Shown here: positions 34,754 through 44,248 of the stretch, piece by piece
How positions within the stretch are numbered: the first letter of the stretch is position 1
How the letters are laid out: each line of letters starts with the position of its first letter
Source of the DNA: Acidovorax soli
GTDB lineage: Bacteria > Pseudomonadota > Gammaproteobacteria > Burkholderiales > Burkholderiaceae_C
Direction of reading: 5' to 3'
Assembly: GCF_014207955.1 (NCBI RefSeq)
Contig: NZ_JACHLK010000004.1
Location: forward strand, 434,001 to 498,000
Length of the DNA: 64,000 bases
Position numbers and translations under genes: made by a program
Notes under the pieces: generated by a model
Database searches by the model: none
The model's input: the letters and a program-made list of their open reading frames with translations, nothing else
Told to the model about the DNA's origin: nothing

Positions 34754-35740
34754 TCAGGCGGTGCGGAACTGCTTGCGGTAGGCCAGCGGCGAGACCTGCA
34801 GGTTCGCCGCGAAGTGCTGGCGCAGCGAGGCCGGCGTGCCGAAGCCCGCCTGGTCGGCCACGGCGTCGATGGACTCTTCGGTGGTCTCCAGCAGGCGCTG
34901 GGCCAGGGCCAGGCGCTGGTGCAGCAGCCACTGGCCCACGGTGGTGCCCATGGCCTCGCGGAAGTTGCGCGTGAAACTCCTGCGGCTCATCAGCGCCTTG
35001 CCGGCCAGGGCATTGAGGTCGTGCGGCTGCTGCAGGTTCTCGCGCATCCAGTCGACCACGGGCGTGAGCCGGTCGCGCTCGGGCGCGGCGCGCACGGGCG
35101 TCTCGATGTACTGCGCCTGCCCGCCCTGGCGGTGCGGCGCCACCACCATGCGGCGCGCCGCGCGGTTGGCCACCTCGGCGCCGTGGCGCACGCGCAGCAG
35201 GTGCAGGCAGCAGTCGATGCCGGCCGCGGTACCGGCGGAGGTGAGCACGTCGCCGTGGTCCACGTACAGCACCTCGGGCTGCAGCAGCACCTGGGGGTAG
35301 CGCGCGGAAAAGCGCTCGGCCAGGTGCCAGTGGGTGGTGGCCGTGCGGCCGTCCAGCAGACCCGCCTCGGCCAGCACGAAGGCGCCCAGGCACAGGCCCA
35401 CGATGGTGGCGCCGCGGCGGTGGGCGCGGCGCAGCGCCTCCAGCAGCTCCGGTGGCGCGGCACGCGTGTCGTCGAACCACGAGGGCACGACGATGATCTG
35501 GGCCCGGCGCAGGATGTCCAGGCCATGCGTGACCTGGATCGCAAAGCCCGCATTGGTGCGCAGCGCGCCGGGTGCCGCAGCGCACACCGAGAGCGCGAAG
35601 CGGTGGCTGCGGTCCTCGTCGCGGTCCTCGCCGAAGACCAGGCAGGGCACCGACAGGTGGAAGGGGCTGATGCCGTCGAAGGCGACGACAGCAACGGTCT
35701 CGGGGCGGGACGATGGTGTGGGAGGGGGGCGCATCAACAT
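34754..35740 (-). CDS. GlxA/FtrA family transcriptional regulator (DJ-1/PfpI plus AraC)
   Basis: 328-aa regulator that joins a DJ-1/PfpI-like domain (residues about 14-190, with VVAFDGISPFHLSVPCLVF and IVGLCLGAFVLAEAGLLDG, where the nucleophile elbow Cys sits) to a C-terminal AraC helix-turn-helix (NALAGKALMSRRSFTRNFREAMGTTVGQWLLHQRLALAQRLL, DAVADQAGFGTPASLRQHFAANLQVSPLAYRKQF). It is divergent from the isochorismatase-like gene, with 97 bp between the starts; regulators of this kind often control the adjacent hydrolase. ATG 35734 is an alternative start two codons in. Confidence 0.92.
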   Translation of the reverse strand: MLMRPPPTPSSRPETVAVVAFDGISPFHLSVPCLVFGEDRDEDRSHRFALSVCAAAPGALRTNAGFAIQVTHGLDILRRAQIIVVPSWFDDTRAAPPELLEALRRAHRRGATIVGLCLGAFVLAEAGLLDGRTATTHWHLAERFSARYPQVLLQPEVLYVDHGDVLTSAGTAAGIDCCLHLLRVRHGAEVANRAARRMVVAPHRQGGQAQYIETPVRAAPERDRLTPVVDWMRENLQQPHDLNALAGKALMSRRSFTRNFREAMGTTVGQWLLHQRLALAQRLLETTEESIDAVADQAGFGTPASLRQHFAANLQVSPLAYRKQFRTA

Positions 35741-35837
35741 GGCCCGATTCTATCGATGATTGGCATTCGGGCCGCTATCGAAAGGCCGCTCCGCTGCCTA
35801 AGATCACCCCCATCAACCACCCCAACGGAGCCTTGCC

Positions 35838-36476
35838 ATGTCGACTTCTCCCCGCCGCGCCCTGATCGTCATCGATGTCCAGAACGAGTACTTCGACGGC
35901 GGCCTGCTGCCCATCGAATACCCGCCCGTGGCGCAGAGCCTGCCACGCATCCTGCAGGCCATGGATGGCGCACACGCCGCCGGCGTGAAGGTGGTGGTGG
36001 TGCAGCACCATGCGCCCAAGGGCGCGCCGGTGTTCCAGGCCGATGCCCACAACGGCCAGCTGCACCCCGAGGTGGCGCGCCGCCACCGCGACCACCTGAT
36101 CACCAAGGCCACGCCCAGCGCCTTCACGGGCACCGACCTGGCGCAGTGGATCGCCGACAACGGCATCGACACGCTGAGCGTCATCGGCTACATGACGCAC
36201 AACTGCGATGCCTCCACCGTCTTCGAGGCCATGCACCGCGGGCTGGCGGTGGAGTTCCTCGCCGATGCCACGGGCGCGCTGCCGTACGAAAACGCGGCAG
36301 GGTATGCCAGCGCCGCGGAAATCCACCGCGTGTTCAGCGTGGTCTTCCAGAGCAACTTTGCCGCAGTGGCCAGCACCGAGGGCTGGCTGGCCGCGGTGCG
36401 TGATGGCCAGGCCCTGGCCAAGGACAACGTGGTGGTCTCGAACCAGCGCGGCCGCGCCCGCGCAGCCCGGGCCTGA
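35838..36476 (+). CDS. Isochorismatase-like cysteine hydrolase
   Basis: 212-aa single-domain hydrolase. ALIVIDVQNEYFDGG holds the catalytic Asp (residue 13), ITKATPSAFTGTDL the Lys (about residue 91) and SVIGYMTHNCDASTVFEAMHRG the nucleophile Cys (about residue 120), the complete triad of this family. Substrates range from isochorismate to nicotinamide, carbamoyl compounds and biuret, and cannot be assigned. It is divergent from the GlxA-type regulator, which is the likely controller. A basic tail (RGRARAARA) ends the protein. Confidence 0.9.
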   Translation: MSTSPRRALIVIDVQNEYFDGGLLPIEYPPVAQSLPRILQAMDGAHAAGVKVVVVQHHAPKGAPVFQADAHNGQLHPEVARRHRDHLITKATPSAFTGTDLAQWIADNGIDTLSVIGYMTHNCDASTVFEAMHRGLAVEFLADATGALPYENAAGYASAAEIHRVFSVVFQSNFAAVASTEGWLAAVRDGQALAKDNVVVSNQRGRARAARA

Positions 36477-36484
36477 TTTCTTCC

Positions 36485-37936
36485 TCATCTGGCCAGCTCG
36501 CGCAGCGCCTCGGCCAGGCGGGGGTACTGGAAGCGGTACCCGGCCTGCAGTGCAGCCCGGGGCTCCACGTTCTGCCCGTCGAGCAGCAGGGTGGACATTT
36601 CGCCCAGCAGCGCGCGCAGCGGCGCCCCCGGCATGCGCAGCCAGACCCTGCGGCCGAAGGACTGCGCCAGCGCGCGGCTGAAGCCCTGCTGCGATGGGGT
36701 CTCGGGCGCCACGGCATTGACGGCACCGTCCAGGCTGCGGTGCTCCATCGCATGGCGCAGCAGGCCCACGGCGTCGGCGCTGTGGATCCAGGGCGCGGGC
36801 TGCCGGCCGGAGCCCAGCACGGCACCCAGCCCGAAGCGCGCGCTCAGGGCCAGCAGGGGGTAGGCGCCATCGCCCCGGCCCAGCACCACGCCCAGGCGCA
36901 TCCGCACCACGCGCACGCCCAGGGCCTCGGCGCGCCGGGCCTCGTGCTCGATGGCCACGCACAGGTCCGACTGGAACTCGCCCGGCCGGGGCGGGGCGTC
37001 TTCGGCCAGGGCCGCACCGGCGAGGTTGTTGGCCGCGCCGTAGTAGCCCACGGCCGACGCGCTGACCAGCACCTCGGGCACCTGGTGCAGCCGCCGCATC
37101 AGCTGCACCAGGCCCATGGCCACCTGCGTGCGGCTTTCGACCAGCGCGCGCCGGCGAGCGGTTGTCCACGGCCGGCCAAGGACCCGGGCCCCTGCGACGT
37201 GCACGACGGCGCCGAGGCGGGTCTCGCTGGGGATCTGGTCCAGCCGCTCCACCACCCAGGCGCCCGGGCCGAACATGCCCTGGGCCTGCCGCCCGTCGCG
37301 CGACAGCACGATGACACGCCGGCCTTCGGCCAGCAACTGGCGCACCAGCACCTCGCCGAGGAAGCCCGTGCCTCCTGCGACCAGCACCGCCGGGCCGCTG
37401 CGCTCGCTGGCCGGGCGCGCAGGGGCGGCCGGCGCCGCGGCCTGCTGCCGCAGCCGCAGCACCGCACGCAGGTTGCGCACGCTCCAGGCCAGCACGCCCA
37501 CGCCATAGGCCGTGAACAGCCACGACACCCAGCCGTGCGGCGTGAAGTGCAGGGCCGTGTCCAGGCGCGCCCAGGCCAGCAGCACCGGCACCATCAGCGC
37601 CACGAAGCCGCCATAGCTGATGGTGAGCACGGTGTGCAGCAGGCGCTCGAAGGGCGGCAGGCGGCGCGTGCGGTCTTCCTCCAGAAAGTCGGCCAGGGTG
37701 ATCAGCACCTCGGCCGCCAGGACCAGCGCCAGCACACCGGCCATCGCGCCGCGCCATTCGAACCAGGCCAGGCCCAGAAAGACCAGGCCGTACAGCGCCT
37801 CGCGCGCCGCATGCAGCGCCAGTTCGCGGAGCGCCGACAGCCGCTGCGGCAGGCGCGCCTCCCACTCGTGGTGCCAGAGGTTGTCGAAGGCGCCGAGCAC
37901 GGACTGGAAGGACAACAGAAGAAAAACGGCATGCAT
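36485..37936 (-). CDS. TIGR01777 family SDR with N-terminal membrane domain
   Basis: 483-aa protein. Residues about 5-180 hold four hydrophobic segments (LLSFQSVLGAFDNLWHHEWEARLP, LYGLVFLGLAWFEW, VLALVLAAEVLITLADF, LHTVLTISYGGFVALMVPVLLAWA), a membrane domain that homologues of TIGR01777 often carry, and residues about 190-483 form an extended short-chain dehydrogenase with VLVAGGTGFLGEVLVRQLL (NAD(P) site) and a C-terminal DUF1731. ATG 37936 is chosen for its GAGGAG site 6 bp upstream; ATG 37954 is also possible. It follows the DUF4166 gene by 14 bp on the same strand, an operon. The substrate is unknown. Confidence 0.85.
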   Translation of the reverse strand: MHAVFLLLSFQSVLGAFDNLWHHEWEARLPQRLSALRELALHAAREALYGLVFLGLAWFEWRGAMAGVLALVLAAEVLITLADFLEEDRTRRLPPFERLLHTVLTISYGGFVALMVPVLLAWARLDTALHFTPHGWVSWLFTAYGVGVLAWSVRNLRAVLRLRQQAAAPAAPARPASERSGPAVLVAGGTGFLGEVLVRQLLAEGRRVIVLSRDGRQAQGMFGPGAWVVERLDQIPSETRLGAVVHVAGARVLGRPWTTARRRALVESRTQVAMGLVQLMRRLHQVPEVLVSASAVGYYGAANNLAGAALAEDAPPRPGEFQSDLCVAIEHEARRAEALGVRVVRMRLGVVLGRGDGAYPLLALSARFGLGAVLGSGRQPAPWIHSADAVGLLRHAMEHRSLDGAVNAVAPETPSQQGFSRALAQSFGRRVWLRMPGAPLRALLGEMSTLLLDGQNVEPRAALQAGYRFQYPRLAEALRELAR

Positions 37937-37950
37937 GGTGGACTCCTCAT

Positions 37951-38598
37951 TCATTCGACATGCAGGGGGTCGGTGAAGACGCCCGATTGGTAAAAGGTCT
38001 CGCCCCACAGCAGGTGCTGCATGGACAGGGTGAAACGGAAGTCGCCGCCGCCCAGGTCGGTATGGGTCACGCGGCATTGCCCGGGCGACAGCCATTGCGG
38101 CACCGGGATGCGCAGCCGGCCCAGTGCCAGGAAGAAGCGGCGGCTCTGGAAGACCAGGCTGCCGTCTTCCTCGAACACATCGAGCGCCATGGCCAGGCCG
38201 CCGTCGGTGCGCTCGGTCAACTGCGCGCCCGCGCCAGGTTCCTTGGTCGAGCGCACGGTGGCTGCACCGGCCGTGGCGTCATCGCCGAACACCCTCTCCC
38301 ACACCACGCCGCCCTGGCCATTGCTGCGCACCCGCACGGTGGCCGCGAGGCCATGGGCCTGCAGGCCGGTGAGCGGGCTGCCGAAGGCGCGCGACAGGCC
38401 GGCATACACCCGGCCGATGGCCGAACAGTGCAGCTCCATGCGGCCGGTGTAGTCCACGTCGGGGTGGCCGGCGCCGAAGCGCCGCCGCACGGCGGCCGGC
38501 AAACGGGCCCAGCCCGCGGCGCCCACGCAGTCGGCCAGGTCGAGGTGGCGCACGGCGTGGGCTGCAGGGGCGAGGGGGGTCAGGGAGGTGGAGGTCAT
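37951..38598 (-). CDS. DUF4166 domain protein
   Basis: 215-aa soluble protein. LPAAVRRRFGAGHPDVDYTGRMELHCSAIGRVYAGLSRAFGSPL and the long beta-rich part VRVRSNGQGGVVWERVFGD match DUF4166, often found next to or fused with TIGR01777-type SDRs. ATG 38598 begins MTSTSLTPLAPAAHA; an in-frame start at 38667 is possible but is less likely because it lies in the divergent promoter region. First gene of a two-gene operon with the SDR. It is divergent from the histidine kinase. No biochemical function is known. Confidence 0.85.
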   Translation of the reverse strand: MTSTSLTPLAPAAHAVRHLDLADCVGAAGWARLPAAVRRRFGAGHPDVDYTGRMELHCSAIGRVYAGLSRAFGSPLTGLQAHGLAATVRVRSNGQGGVVWERVFGDDATAGAATVRSTKEPGAGAQLTERTDGGLAMALDVFEEDGSLVFQSRRFFLALGRLRIPVPQWLSPGQCRVTHTDLGGGDFRFTLSMQHLLWGETFYQSGVFTDPLHVE

Positions 38599-38680
38599 GG
38601 CGGTTTTCCTGTGGGCTGCTTGCACCCTCTTCTGCGAAAACCAGGCCAGCCCCTTGCGCATCCGCAAGTCGTTGATTCAT

Positions 38681-38708
38681 TTGGCTTTTCACCGGCGACC
38701 TGCATACT
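38681..38708 (+). promoter_or_regulatory. Weak candidate promoter of the kinase operon
   Basis: TTGGCT (38681-38686) and CATACT (38703-38708), 16 bp apart, in the AT-richer part of the gap between the DUF4166 and kinase genes. Each box matches 4 of 6 consensus positions. Offered only because it is the best pair in the gap. Confidence 0.25.
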
Positions 38709-38782
38709 TCGTTTACAGTACGCGCAGGCCCGGTTGTCAACGCTGGCAACAGGTCCACCCCCCTCGGCATCCCTCCCTGCCC

Positions 38783-40594
38783 ATGCTCATCCGCGCCGTC
38801 CTTGGCTTCTCCATCGTCGAAACCCTGGCCCTGGCCGGCATGCTGCTGTGGTGGGCCGACCGGGTGGCCGGGGCCCGGCTGCTGGCGGCTTTCCTGACCG
38901 GCATCGCCATCTGGATCACGGGCAACGAGCTGCCCAACTGGATCGGGCCGGCGCACCAGACGCTGACCTTCGCGCTGCTGGCCTTTGCGCCCCTCACCTC
39001 GGCCTTCTTCTTCCACTTCTGCGTGGTGTTCTGCCGCGTGCCGCTGCCGCGCTGGGGCGTGGTGGCGGCCTACCTGATGGGCGGCTCGGCAACGCTGGCG
39101 GCCCAGGTGCTGCTGCCTGCCGAACTGGTCCACAAGCCGCATGTGGGCTACATCGCCATTGCCAATACCGTGGGCTGGACGGCCAGCCTGGCCTGGATCC
39201 TTCTGGGCACCGGCGGGGTCGCCGTGCTGCTCACGGCACTGGCGCGCGCGCGGCGCCCGGCCTTCAACCAGATCGCCGCGGTGACCGCGTCCTGCCTGTG
39301 GGGCCTGTTGTGCCTGGCCGGCTACGGCATCGTGATCCTGGACCTGCCGGTCTACCCCTACCCGCTGCTCGGGCTGCCGTTCTACCCGGTGATCCTGGTC
39401 TACGGCATCCTGCGCTACGGGGTCTTCGTCGCCAATGCCTGGGCGCGCCGTGCGCTCGCCTGGGCCCTGCTGCTGGCGGCCGGCGCGGCCATGGTGGCGC
39501 TGATCCCGCTGCTGCCCATCGAGTCGCGCTGGGCCGGTGGCCTGGTGGTGGCGGCCAGCTGCATCGCGCTCAACGGCCCCGTGCGCCAGTTTGCCGAGCG
39601 CCTGGTCTACCCGGGCGGCGCGGTCTCGGCAGTCGACCTGCAGTCCTGGCGCCAGGCACTGCAATCGGCCGACAGCATGCCGGCGCTGGAGAACGAGGCC
39701 AGCACCTTGCTCAGTCGGCGCACGGGCACCCAGGTGCGGGTGCTGCTGGGCGACGGCGCTGCCCAAACCCCCGGTGATATGCCCTGCCTGATAGGCACCC
39801 GCTCGGGCCCCGGCTGGAGCATTGCGCTGCAGGGCTGGGAGGCCGCCCCACCCGGGCCGCGGCGCGTGGCCGAGCTGTTCGGCACCGTGGTGGCCGATGC
39901 CGCCGAGCGTGTGGCCCAGGGCGAGCAGATCGCGGCGCGCGAGCGCGAGCGCCAGCTGCAGGCGCGGCTGGCCGAGCTGGGCTCGCTGGCCGCCACCGTG
40001 GCGCACGACATCCGCAACCCGCTCAACATCATCGCCATGGCCGTGGTCACAGCCCCGCCCGAGGTGCGCCGCGAGGTGGCCAGCCAGGTGGGGCGCATCG
40101 CGCACCTGAGCAACGACCTGCTCGACTACGCCAAGCCCTGGAAGCTGGTGCCCCAGCGCTACGACCTGGCGGCCCAGGTGCGCGCCGCCGCCGCCCGGCT
40201 GCCGCACTGCACGCTGGGCGAGGCCCTGCAGGCCCCCCTCATGATCGACGGCGACGCGCGGCGCGTGGAGCAGGCGCTGACCAACCTGCTGGAGAACGCG
40301 CGTGCGGCCGCTGGGGCGGGTACCCCGGTCCATGTGCACATCGACGCCGAGCAGCGCCCCGACGCCGTGCTGCTGCATGTCTGCGACGATGGCCAGGGCG
40401 TGCCCGAGGAGATCCGCCACCGGCTGTTCGAGCCCTTTGCTTCGCGCAGCCCCGGTGGCACCGGCCTGGGCCTGGCCATCGTGGCGCGCACCCTGGCCGC
40501 CCATGGGGGCGCGGTGGCGCTCACCGAGCGGCCGCCCTGGACCACCTGCTTCACCCTGACTTTCCCCCTCCACCACGATGCAAAACCCTCCTGA
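38783..40594 (+). CDS. Membrane histidine kinase
   Basis: 603-aa sensor kinase. Residues about 1-255 are a multi-helix membrane part (7-8 hydrophobic segments, starting LIRAVLGFSIVETLALAGMLLWW) that may sense the ligand inside the membrane. A GAF-like stretch follows (about 285-395). The dimerisation domain has AATVAHDIRNPLNIIAMAV, where His is the phosphorylation site, and the ATPase domain has N-box NLLENARAAA, G1 DDGQGVPEE and G2 GGTGLGLAIVARTLAAHGG. Its last codons overlap the start of the response-regulator gene by 17 bases, so the two are translated together. Confidence 0.9.
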   Translation: MLIRAVLGFSIVETLALAGMLLWWADRVAGARLLAAFLTGIAIWITGNELPNWIGPAHQTLTFALLAFAPLTSAFFFHFCVVFCRVPLPRWGVVAAYLMGGSATLAAQVLLPAELVHKPHVGYIAIANTVGWTASLAWILLGTGGVAVLLTALARARRPAFNQIAAVTASCLWGLLCLAGYGIVILDLPVYPYPLLGLPFYPVILVYGILRYGVFVANAWARRALAWALLLAAGAAMVALIPLLPIESRWAGGLVVAASCIALNGPVRQFAERLVYPGGAVSAVDLQSWRQALQSADSMPALENEASTLLSRRTGTQVRVLLGDGAAQTPGDMPCLIGTRSGPGWSIALQGWEAAPPGPRRVAELFGTVVADAAERVAQGEQIAARERERQLQARLAELGSLAATVAHDIRNPLNIIAMAVVTAPPEVRREVASQVGRIAHLSNDLLDYAKPWKLVPQRYDLAAQVRAAAARLPHCTLGEALQAPLMIDGDARRVEQALTNLLENARAAAGAGTPVHVHIDAEQRPDAVLLHVCDDGQGVPEEIRHRLFEPFASRSPGGTGLGLAIVARTLAAHGGAVALTERPPWTTCFTLTFPLHHDAKPS

Positions 40595-41951
40595 TTCGGG
40601 CCGTATCCTGCTGGTCGACGACGAGCCGGCCTTCCAGCGCCTGGGCGCCGACTTTTTGCGCGGGCTGGGCCACGAGGTGGTTGTGGCCGGCGATGCCGAG
40701 CAGGCCCTGGCCGCCTTCGCCACCCTGCCGGCGCCCGACCTGGTGCTGCTGGACCTGGCCATGCCGCCCACCATGGACCCCGAGGCCGGGCTGGAGCTGG
40801 TGCCGCGTTTTGCGCGGGTGCCGGTGATCGTCTGGTCCGGCCATGGCGACCATGAGCTGGCCCTGCGCGCAGCCGAACTCGGTGCCTGGGACTTCCTCAC
40901 CAAGCCCATCGACCCGGACATGCTGCGCTTTGTCATAGCGCGCGCGCTGCGCAAGGCCAAACTCGATGCCGAGCTGCGCGCCCTGCGCGCGGCGCAGGCC
41001 GGCGATGACATGGGCCTGGTCGGCCAGGCCCAGGCCACGGTGCAGCTGCGCGCCATGGTGCGGCGTGTCGGGCCCACGCGGGTCAGCGTGCTGGTGCTGG
41101 GGCCCACGGGCAGCGGCAAGGAGCTGGTGGCGCGTGCCCTGCATGCCAGCAGCCCGCAGTCGGAGAACGCCTTTGTCGCCATCCACTGCGGCGCGCTGTC
41201 GGCCGAGCTGCTGGAGAGCGAACTCTTCGGGCACTTGAAGGGCAGCTTCACCGGCGCCTACCGCGACCAGCCCGGCCTGGTCGAGGTGGCCCATGGCGGC
41301 ACCCTGTTCCTCGACGAGGTGGGCGAAATGCCGCCGCCCATGCAGGTCAAGCTCTTGCGCTTTCTGCAGGAGGGCACCTTTGTGCCCGTGGGCGGGCGCA
41401 GTGCCAAGAAGGCCGAGGTGCGCGTGGTGGCCGCCACGCACCGCGACCTGGAGGCCATGGTGCGCGACGGCAGCTTCCGCGAAGACCTGTACTACCGCCT
41501 CAAGGGCGTGGTGCTGCGCACCCCGGCGCTGGGCGAGCGGCCGGCCGATGTGCCGCTGCTGGCCACGCGCTTTTTGCACCGCGTGGCACCGCGCGCCGGC
41601 CTGTCGGGCGATGCCCTGGCCTGGCTCGCGGCGCGCGAATGGCCGGGCAATGTGCGCGAGCTCAAGGCCTTGGTCGAGGCGGCCGGGGCGCTCTTGCTGC
41701 CGGACCAGCCCGAGGTCGATGCGCCGCTGCTGCGGCTGGCCGCGGGCGAGGCGGATGGGGACCTGCCTGCCGAACCTGCCGCCCCCTTGGAAGGGCTGGG
41801 GCCGCTCGATGCCGCGCTGGCCGAGCTGGAGCGCCGGCTGGTGCGCGATGCCCTGCAGGCGGCGGGCGGCAACCAGTCCGAAGCCGCGCGGCGCCTGGGC
41901 ATCTCGCGCGTGGGCCTGATCAAGAAACTCGCGCGGCTCGGCCTGCGCTAA
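40578..41951 (+). CDS. Sigma-54-dependent response regulator
   Basis: 457-aa NtrC-family activator. The receiver domain (1-130) has the phospho-acceptor Asp59 in [11 protein letters not shown] and Lys in FLTKPIDPD. The AAA+ domain has Walker [15 protein letters not shown], the sigma-54 contact loop [13 protein letters not shown] (GSFTGA instead of the usual GAFTGA), Walker [11 protein letters not shown] and arginine finger [10 protein letters not shown] Fis-type helix-turn-helix ends the protein ([30 protein letters not shown]). It pairs with the upstream kinase; its sigma-54 target promoter is not evident in the window. Confidence 0.94.
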   Translation: MQNPPDSGRILLVDDEPAFQRLGADFLRGLGHEVVVAGDAEQALAAFATLPAPDLVLLDLAMPPTMDPEAGLELVPRFARVPVIVWSGHGDHELALRAAELGAWDFLTKPIDPDMLRFVIARALRKAKLDAELRALRAAQAGDDMGLVGQAQATVQLRAMVRRVGPTRVSVLVLGPTGSGKELVARALHASSPQSENAFVAIHCGALSAELLESELFGHLKGSFTGAYRDQPGLVEVAHGGTLFLDEVGEMPPPMQVKLLRFLQEGTFVPVGGRSAKKAEVRVVAATHRDLEAMVRDGSFREDLYYRLKGVVLRTPALGERPADVPLLATRFLHRVAPRAGLSGDALAWLAAREWPGNVRELKALVEAAGALLLPDQPEVDAPLLRLAAGEADGDLPAEPAAPLEGLGPLDAALAELERRLVRDALQAAGGNQSEAARRLGISRVGLIKKLARLGLR

Positions 41952-42853
41952 GGCGCAGACTTGGCCTTGCCTGGCAAGCGCGCTACGCGCTCGCTCAGAA
42001 ACTCCACCAGCACGCGCACGCGCTGAGGCAGGTAGGGGCGCGCGGCATACAGCAGATGCGCCTCTTGGGCCGGGCCGGTGTAGCGCGGCAGCACGCGCGC
42101 CAGGCGGCCCTCGGCCAGCAGCCCGGCCACCATCCAGGTGGGCTGCAGCGAGATGCCGGCACCGGCCAGCACGCTGTCCAGCATGGCCACGGCGTTGTTC
42201 ACGCGGTAGCGGCTGTGCACCGGCACGTTCACGGGGCCATCGGGGCCCTGCAGCAGCACGCCATCGTCACCGGCGGCATAGCGCAGGTAGTCGTGTGCCA
42301 GCAGGTCCACGGGCTGGCGCGGTCGGCCGCGCGCGGCCAGGTAGGCCGGCGAGGCCACCAGCACGCGCGGCCAGGTGCCCAGGTGGCGCGCGACCAGGTC
42401 CGGGGGCAGGGGGCCGCCCAGGCGCAGCGAGACATCGATGCGCTCCTCCAGCGGGTGGATGAAGCGGTCGTCCAGCACCAGCTCCAGCGCGATGTCGGGG
42501 TAGGTGGCGAGGAACTCGCCGGCCATGGCGTTGAGCCGGCACTGGCCCAGCGCCACCGGCGCGCTCACGCGCAGCAGGCCGCGCGGCTGCGTGCTGCGCT
42601 GCTGCAGGTCGGCCACGGCCTCGTCGTGGGCGTCGAGCATGCGCCGCGCGTGTTCGACAAAGCGCTGGCCCTCGTCCGTGAGGCTCAGCCCCGCCGGGGC
42701 GCGGCGCAGCAGGCGCACGCCCAGCGACTGCTCCAGGCCGGCCACCAGCTTGCTGACCGTGGGCTGGGTGGTGTCCATGGCGCGGGCGGCGCCCGACAGG
42801 CTGCCCAGCTCCACGCTGTGAACAAAGGCCGCAAGCGCGCGCAAGGTGTCCAT
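41948..42853 (-). CDS. LysR family transcriptional regulator
   Basis: 301-aa regulator of the CrgA-like group. The helix-turn-helix spans SLSGAARAMDTTQPTVSKLVAGLEQSLGVRLLRRAPAGLSLTDEG (about residues 16-60), followed by the effector domain. ATG 42853 (MDTLRALAAF) is the usual start for this subgroup. Its stop overlaps the stop of the response regulator (convergent). It is divergent from the GDSL hydrolase gene, with 106 bp between starts, so that gene may be its target. Confidence 0.9.
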   Translation of the reverse strand: MDTLRALAAFVHSVELGSLSGAARAMDTTQPTVSKLVAGLEQSLGVRLLRRAPAGLSLTDEGQRFVEHARRMLDAHDEAVADLQQRSTQPRGLLRVSAPVALGQCRLNAMAGEFLATYPDIALELVLDDRFIHPLEERIDVSLRLGGPLPPDLVARHLGTWPRVLVASPAYLAARGRPRQPVDLLAHDYLRYAAGDDGVLLQGPDGPVNVPVHSRYRVNNAVAMLDSVLAGAGISLQPTWMVAGLLAEGRLARVLPRYTGPAQEAHLLYAARPYLPQRVRVLVEFLSERVARLPGKAKSAP

Positions 42854-42959
42854 GGATATTCCGAAATCGAATGAAGAGCATGCCATTTTGCCGTCTGTTC
42901 ATGGAATCGGGAATGCAAGACAGTGGCGTCTCTTTCAGCCCCTCCAAGGATTTGCCACC

Positions 42960-44222
42960 ATGCACACCACCCCGACCCTTACCGCACGCCTGCGCCACGC
43001 CCTGCTGGCATTGACCGTTGCCGCAGGCCACGCCACCGCTGCACCCCCGGCCGCACCCGCCGAACACTGGAGCCCGAGCTGGATGGCCGCCCCTCAGCCG
43101 CTGTGGGGCGGCGATTTCGTGCTGCCGCTGGGCCTGCCGCTGCAGTACCACCAGCAGACCCTCCGCCAAGTGGCGCGCCTGAGCATCGGCGGCACGCAGC
43201 TGCGCGTGGTGCTCAGCAACGAGGGCAGTGCGGTGCCGCTGCACATCGGCGCGGCGCGCGTGGCGCGGCATGCCCAGGGCTCTGCCACCGTGCCGGGCAC
43301 GGACCGCCCGCTGCTTTTTGGCGGCCAGGCCGCCACCGTGGTGCCGCCCGGTGCGCGCTGGGTCAGCGACCCGGTGGACCTGCCCCTGCCCGCGCTGGCC
43401 GAGGTTGCCGTGTCGCTGTACCTGCCCCGGCCCAGCGCGCCCGCGGGCTTTCACTTCGATGCGCGCCAGACCGCCTATGTGGCCGCGGGCGAGCACACGG
43501 CCGCCCTGCAGCTGCCGGCGTCCGCCACCGCGTGGAGCACCCGCGTCTATGTGGCCGCGCTGATGGTGCAGACCCCGCAGCCTGCCGCAGCCGTGGTCAC
43601 ACTGGGCGACTCCATCACCGATGGCAACGGCGCCACGCCCGGCGCGAACGCGCGCTGGCCCGACGTGCTCGCCGAGCGCCTGGCGGGCCGCGGCGTGGCC
43701 GTGCTCAATGCCGGCATCTCCGGTGGCCGGCTGCTGCGCGACGGCATGGGCCGCGCGGGGCTCACGCGGGCTGCGCAGGACGTGTTCGCACAGCCCGGCG
43801 TGCGCAGCCTGGTCGTGCTGCTGGGCACCAACGACATCGGCTGGCCCGGCGGCCCGTTCGCGCCCGGCGAGCCCGCGCTGCGCGCCGAGGAACTGGTGCA
43901 GGGCTACCGCCAGCTCATCGCCATGGCCCGTGCCCACAATGTGCGCATCGTAGGCGGCACCATTCCGCCGTTTGGCGACGCGCTGGCCGGCACGCCGCTG
44001 GCGGGCCACTACTCGCCCGAGAAGGACGCCGTGCGCCAGGCCGTGAACCGCTGGATCCGCGAGGCCGGGGCCTTCGATGCGGTGGTGGACTTCGATGCGC
44101 TGCTGCGCGACCCGGCCCGCCCCTCGCACCTGCGCGCGGCCATGGATTCCGGGGACCACCTGCACCCGGGCGATGCGGGCTACCGCGCCATGGCGGATGC
44201 CATCGACCTGGATGCGCTGTAA
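42960..44222 (+). CDS. Secreted SGNH/GDSL hydrolase
   Basis: 420-aa exported esterase/lipase. A signal peptide ends ...AGHATAAPPAAPA. The SGNH blocks are all present: block I VVTLGDSITDGNG (catalytic Ser about residue 219), block II GISGGRLL (Gly), block III VVLLGTNDIGWPGG (Asn) and block V SGDHLHPGDAGYRAMADAI (Asp and His). The N-terminal beta-rich domain (about 35-195) preceding block I is typical of rhamnogalacturonan acetylesterase-like members. It converges with megL, leaving 26 bp. It is divergent from a LysR gene, the likely controller. Confidence 0.92.
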   Translation: MHTTPTLTARLRHALLALTVAAGHATAAPPAAPAEHWSPSWMAAPQPLWGGDFVLPLGLPLQYHQQTLRQVARLSIGGTQLRVVLSNEGSAVPLHIGAARVARHAQGSATVPGTDRPLLFGGQAATVVPPGARWVSDPVDLPLPALAEVAVSLYLPRPSAPAGFHFDARQTAYVAAGEHTAALQLPASATAWSTRVYVAALMVQTPQPAAAVVTLGDSITDGNGATPGANARWPDVLAERLAGRGVAVLNAGISGGRLLRDGMGRAGLTRAAQDVFAQPGVRSLVVLLGTNDIGWPGGPFAPGEPALRAEELVQGYRQLIAMARAHNVRIVGGTIPPFGDALAGTPLAGHYSPEKDAVRQAVNRWIREAGAFDAVVDFDALLRDPARPSHLRAAMDSGDHLHPGDAGYRAMADAIDLDAL

Positions 44223-44248
44223 GAAATCAGGAGTCGGTCTCCCGTGCT

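Noticed and set aside
38279..41251. A minus-strand open frame of about 990 codons antisense to the kinase/regulator pair
   Set aside because: Low-complexity composition and full overlap with two genes carrying intact kinase and AAA+ motifs on the plus strand.
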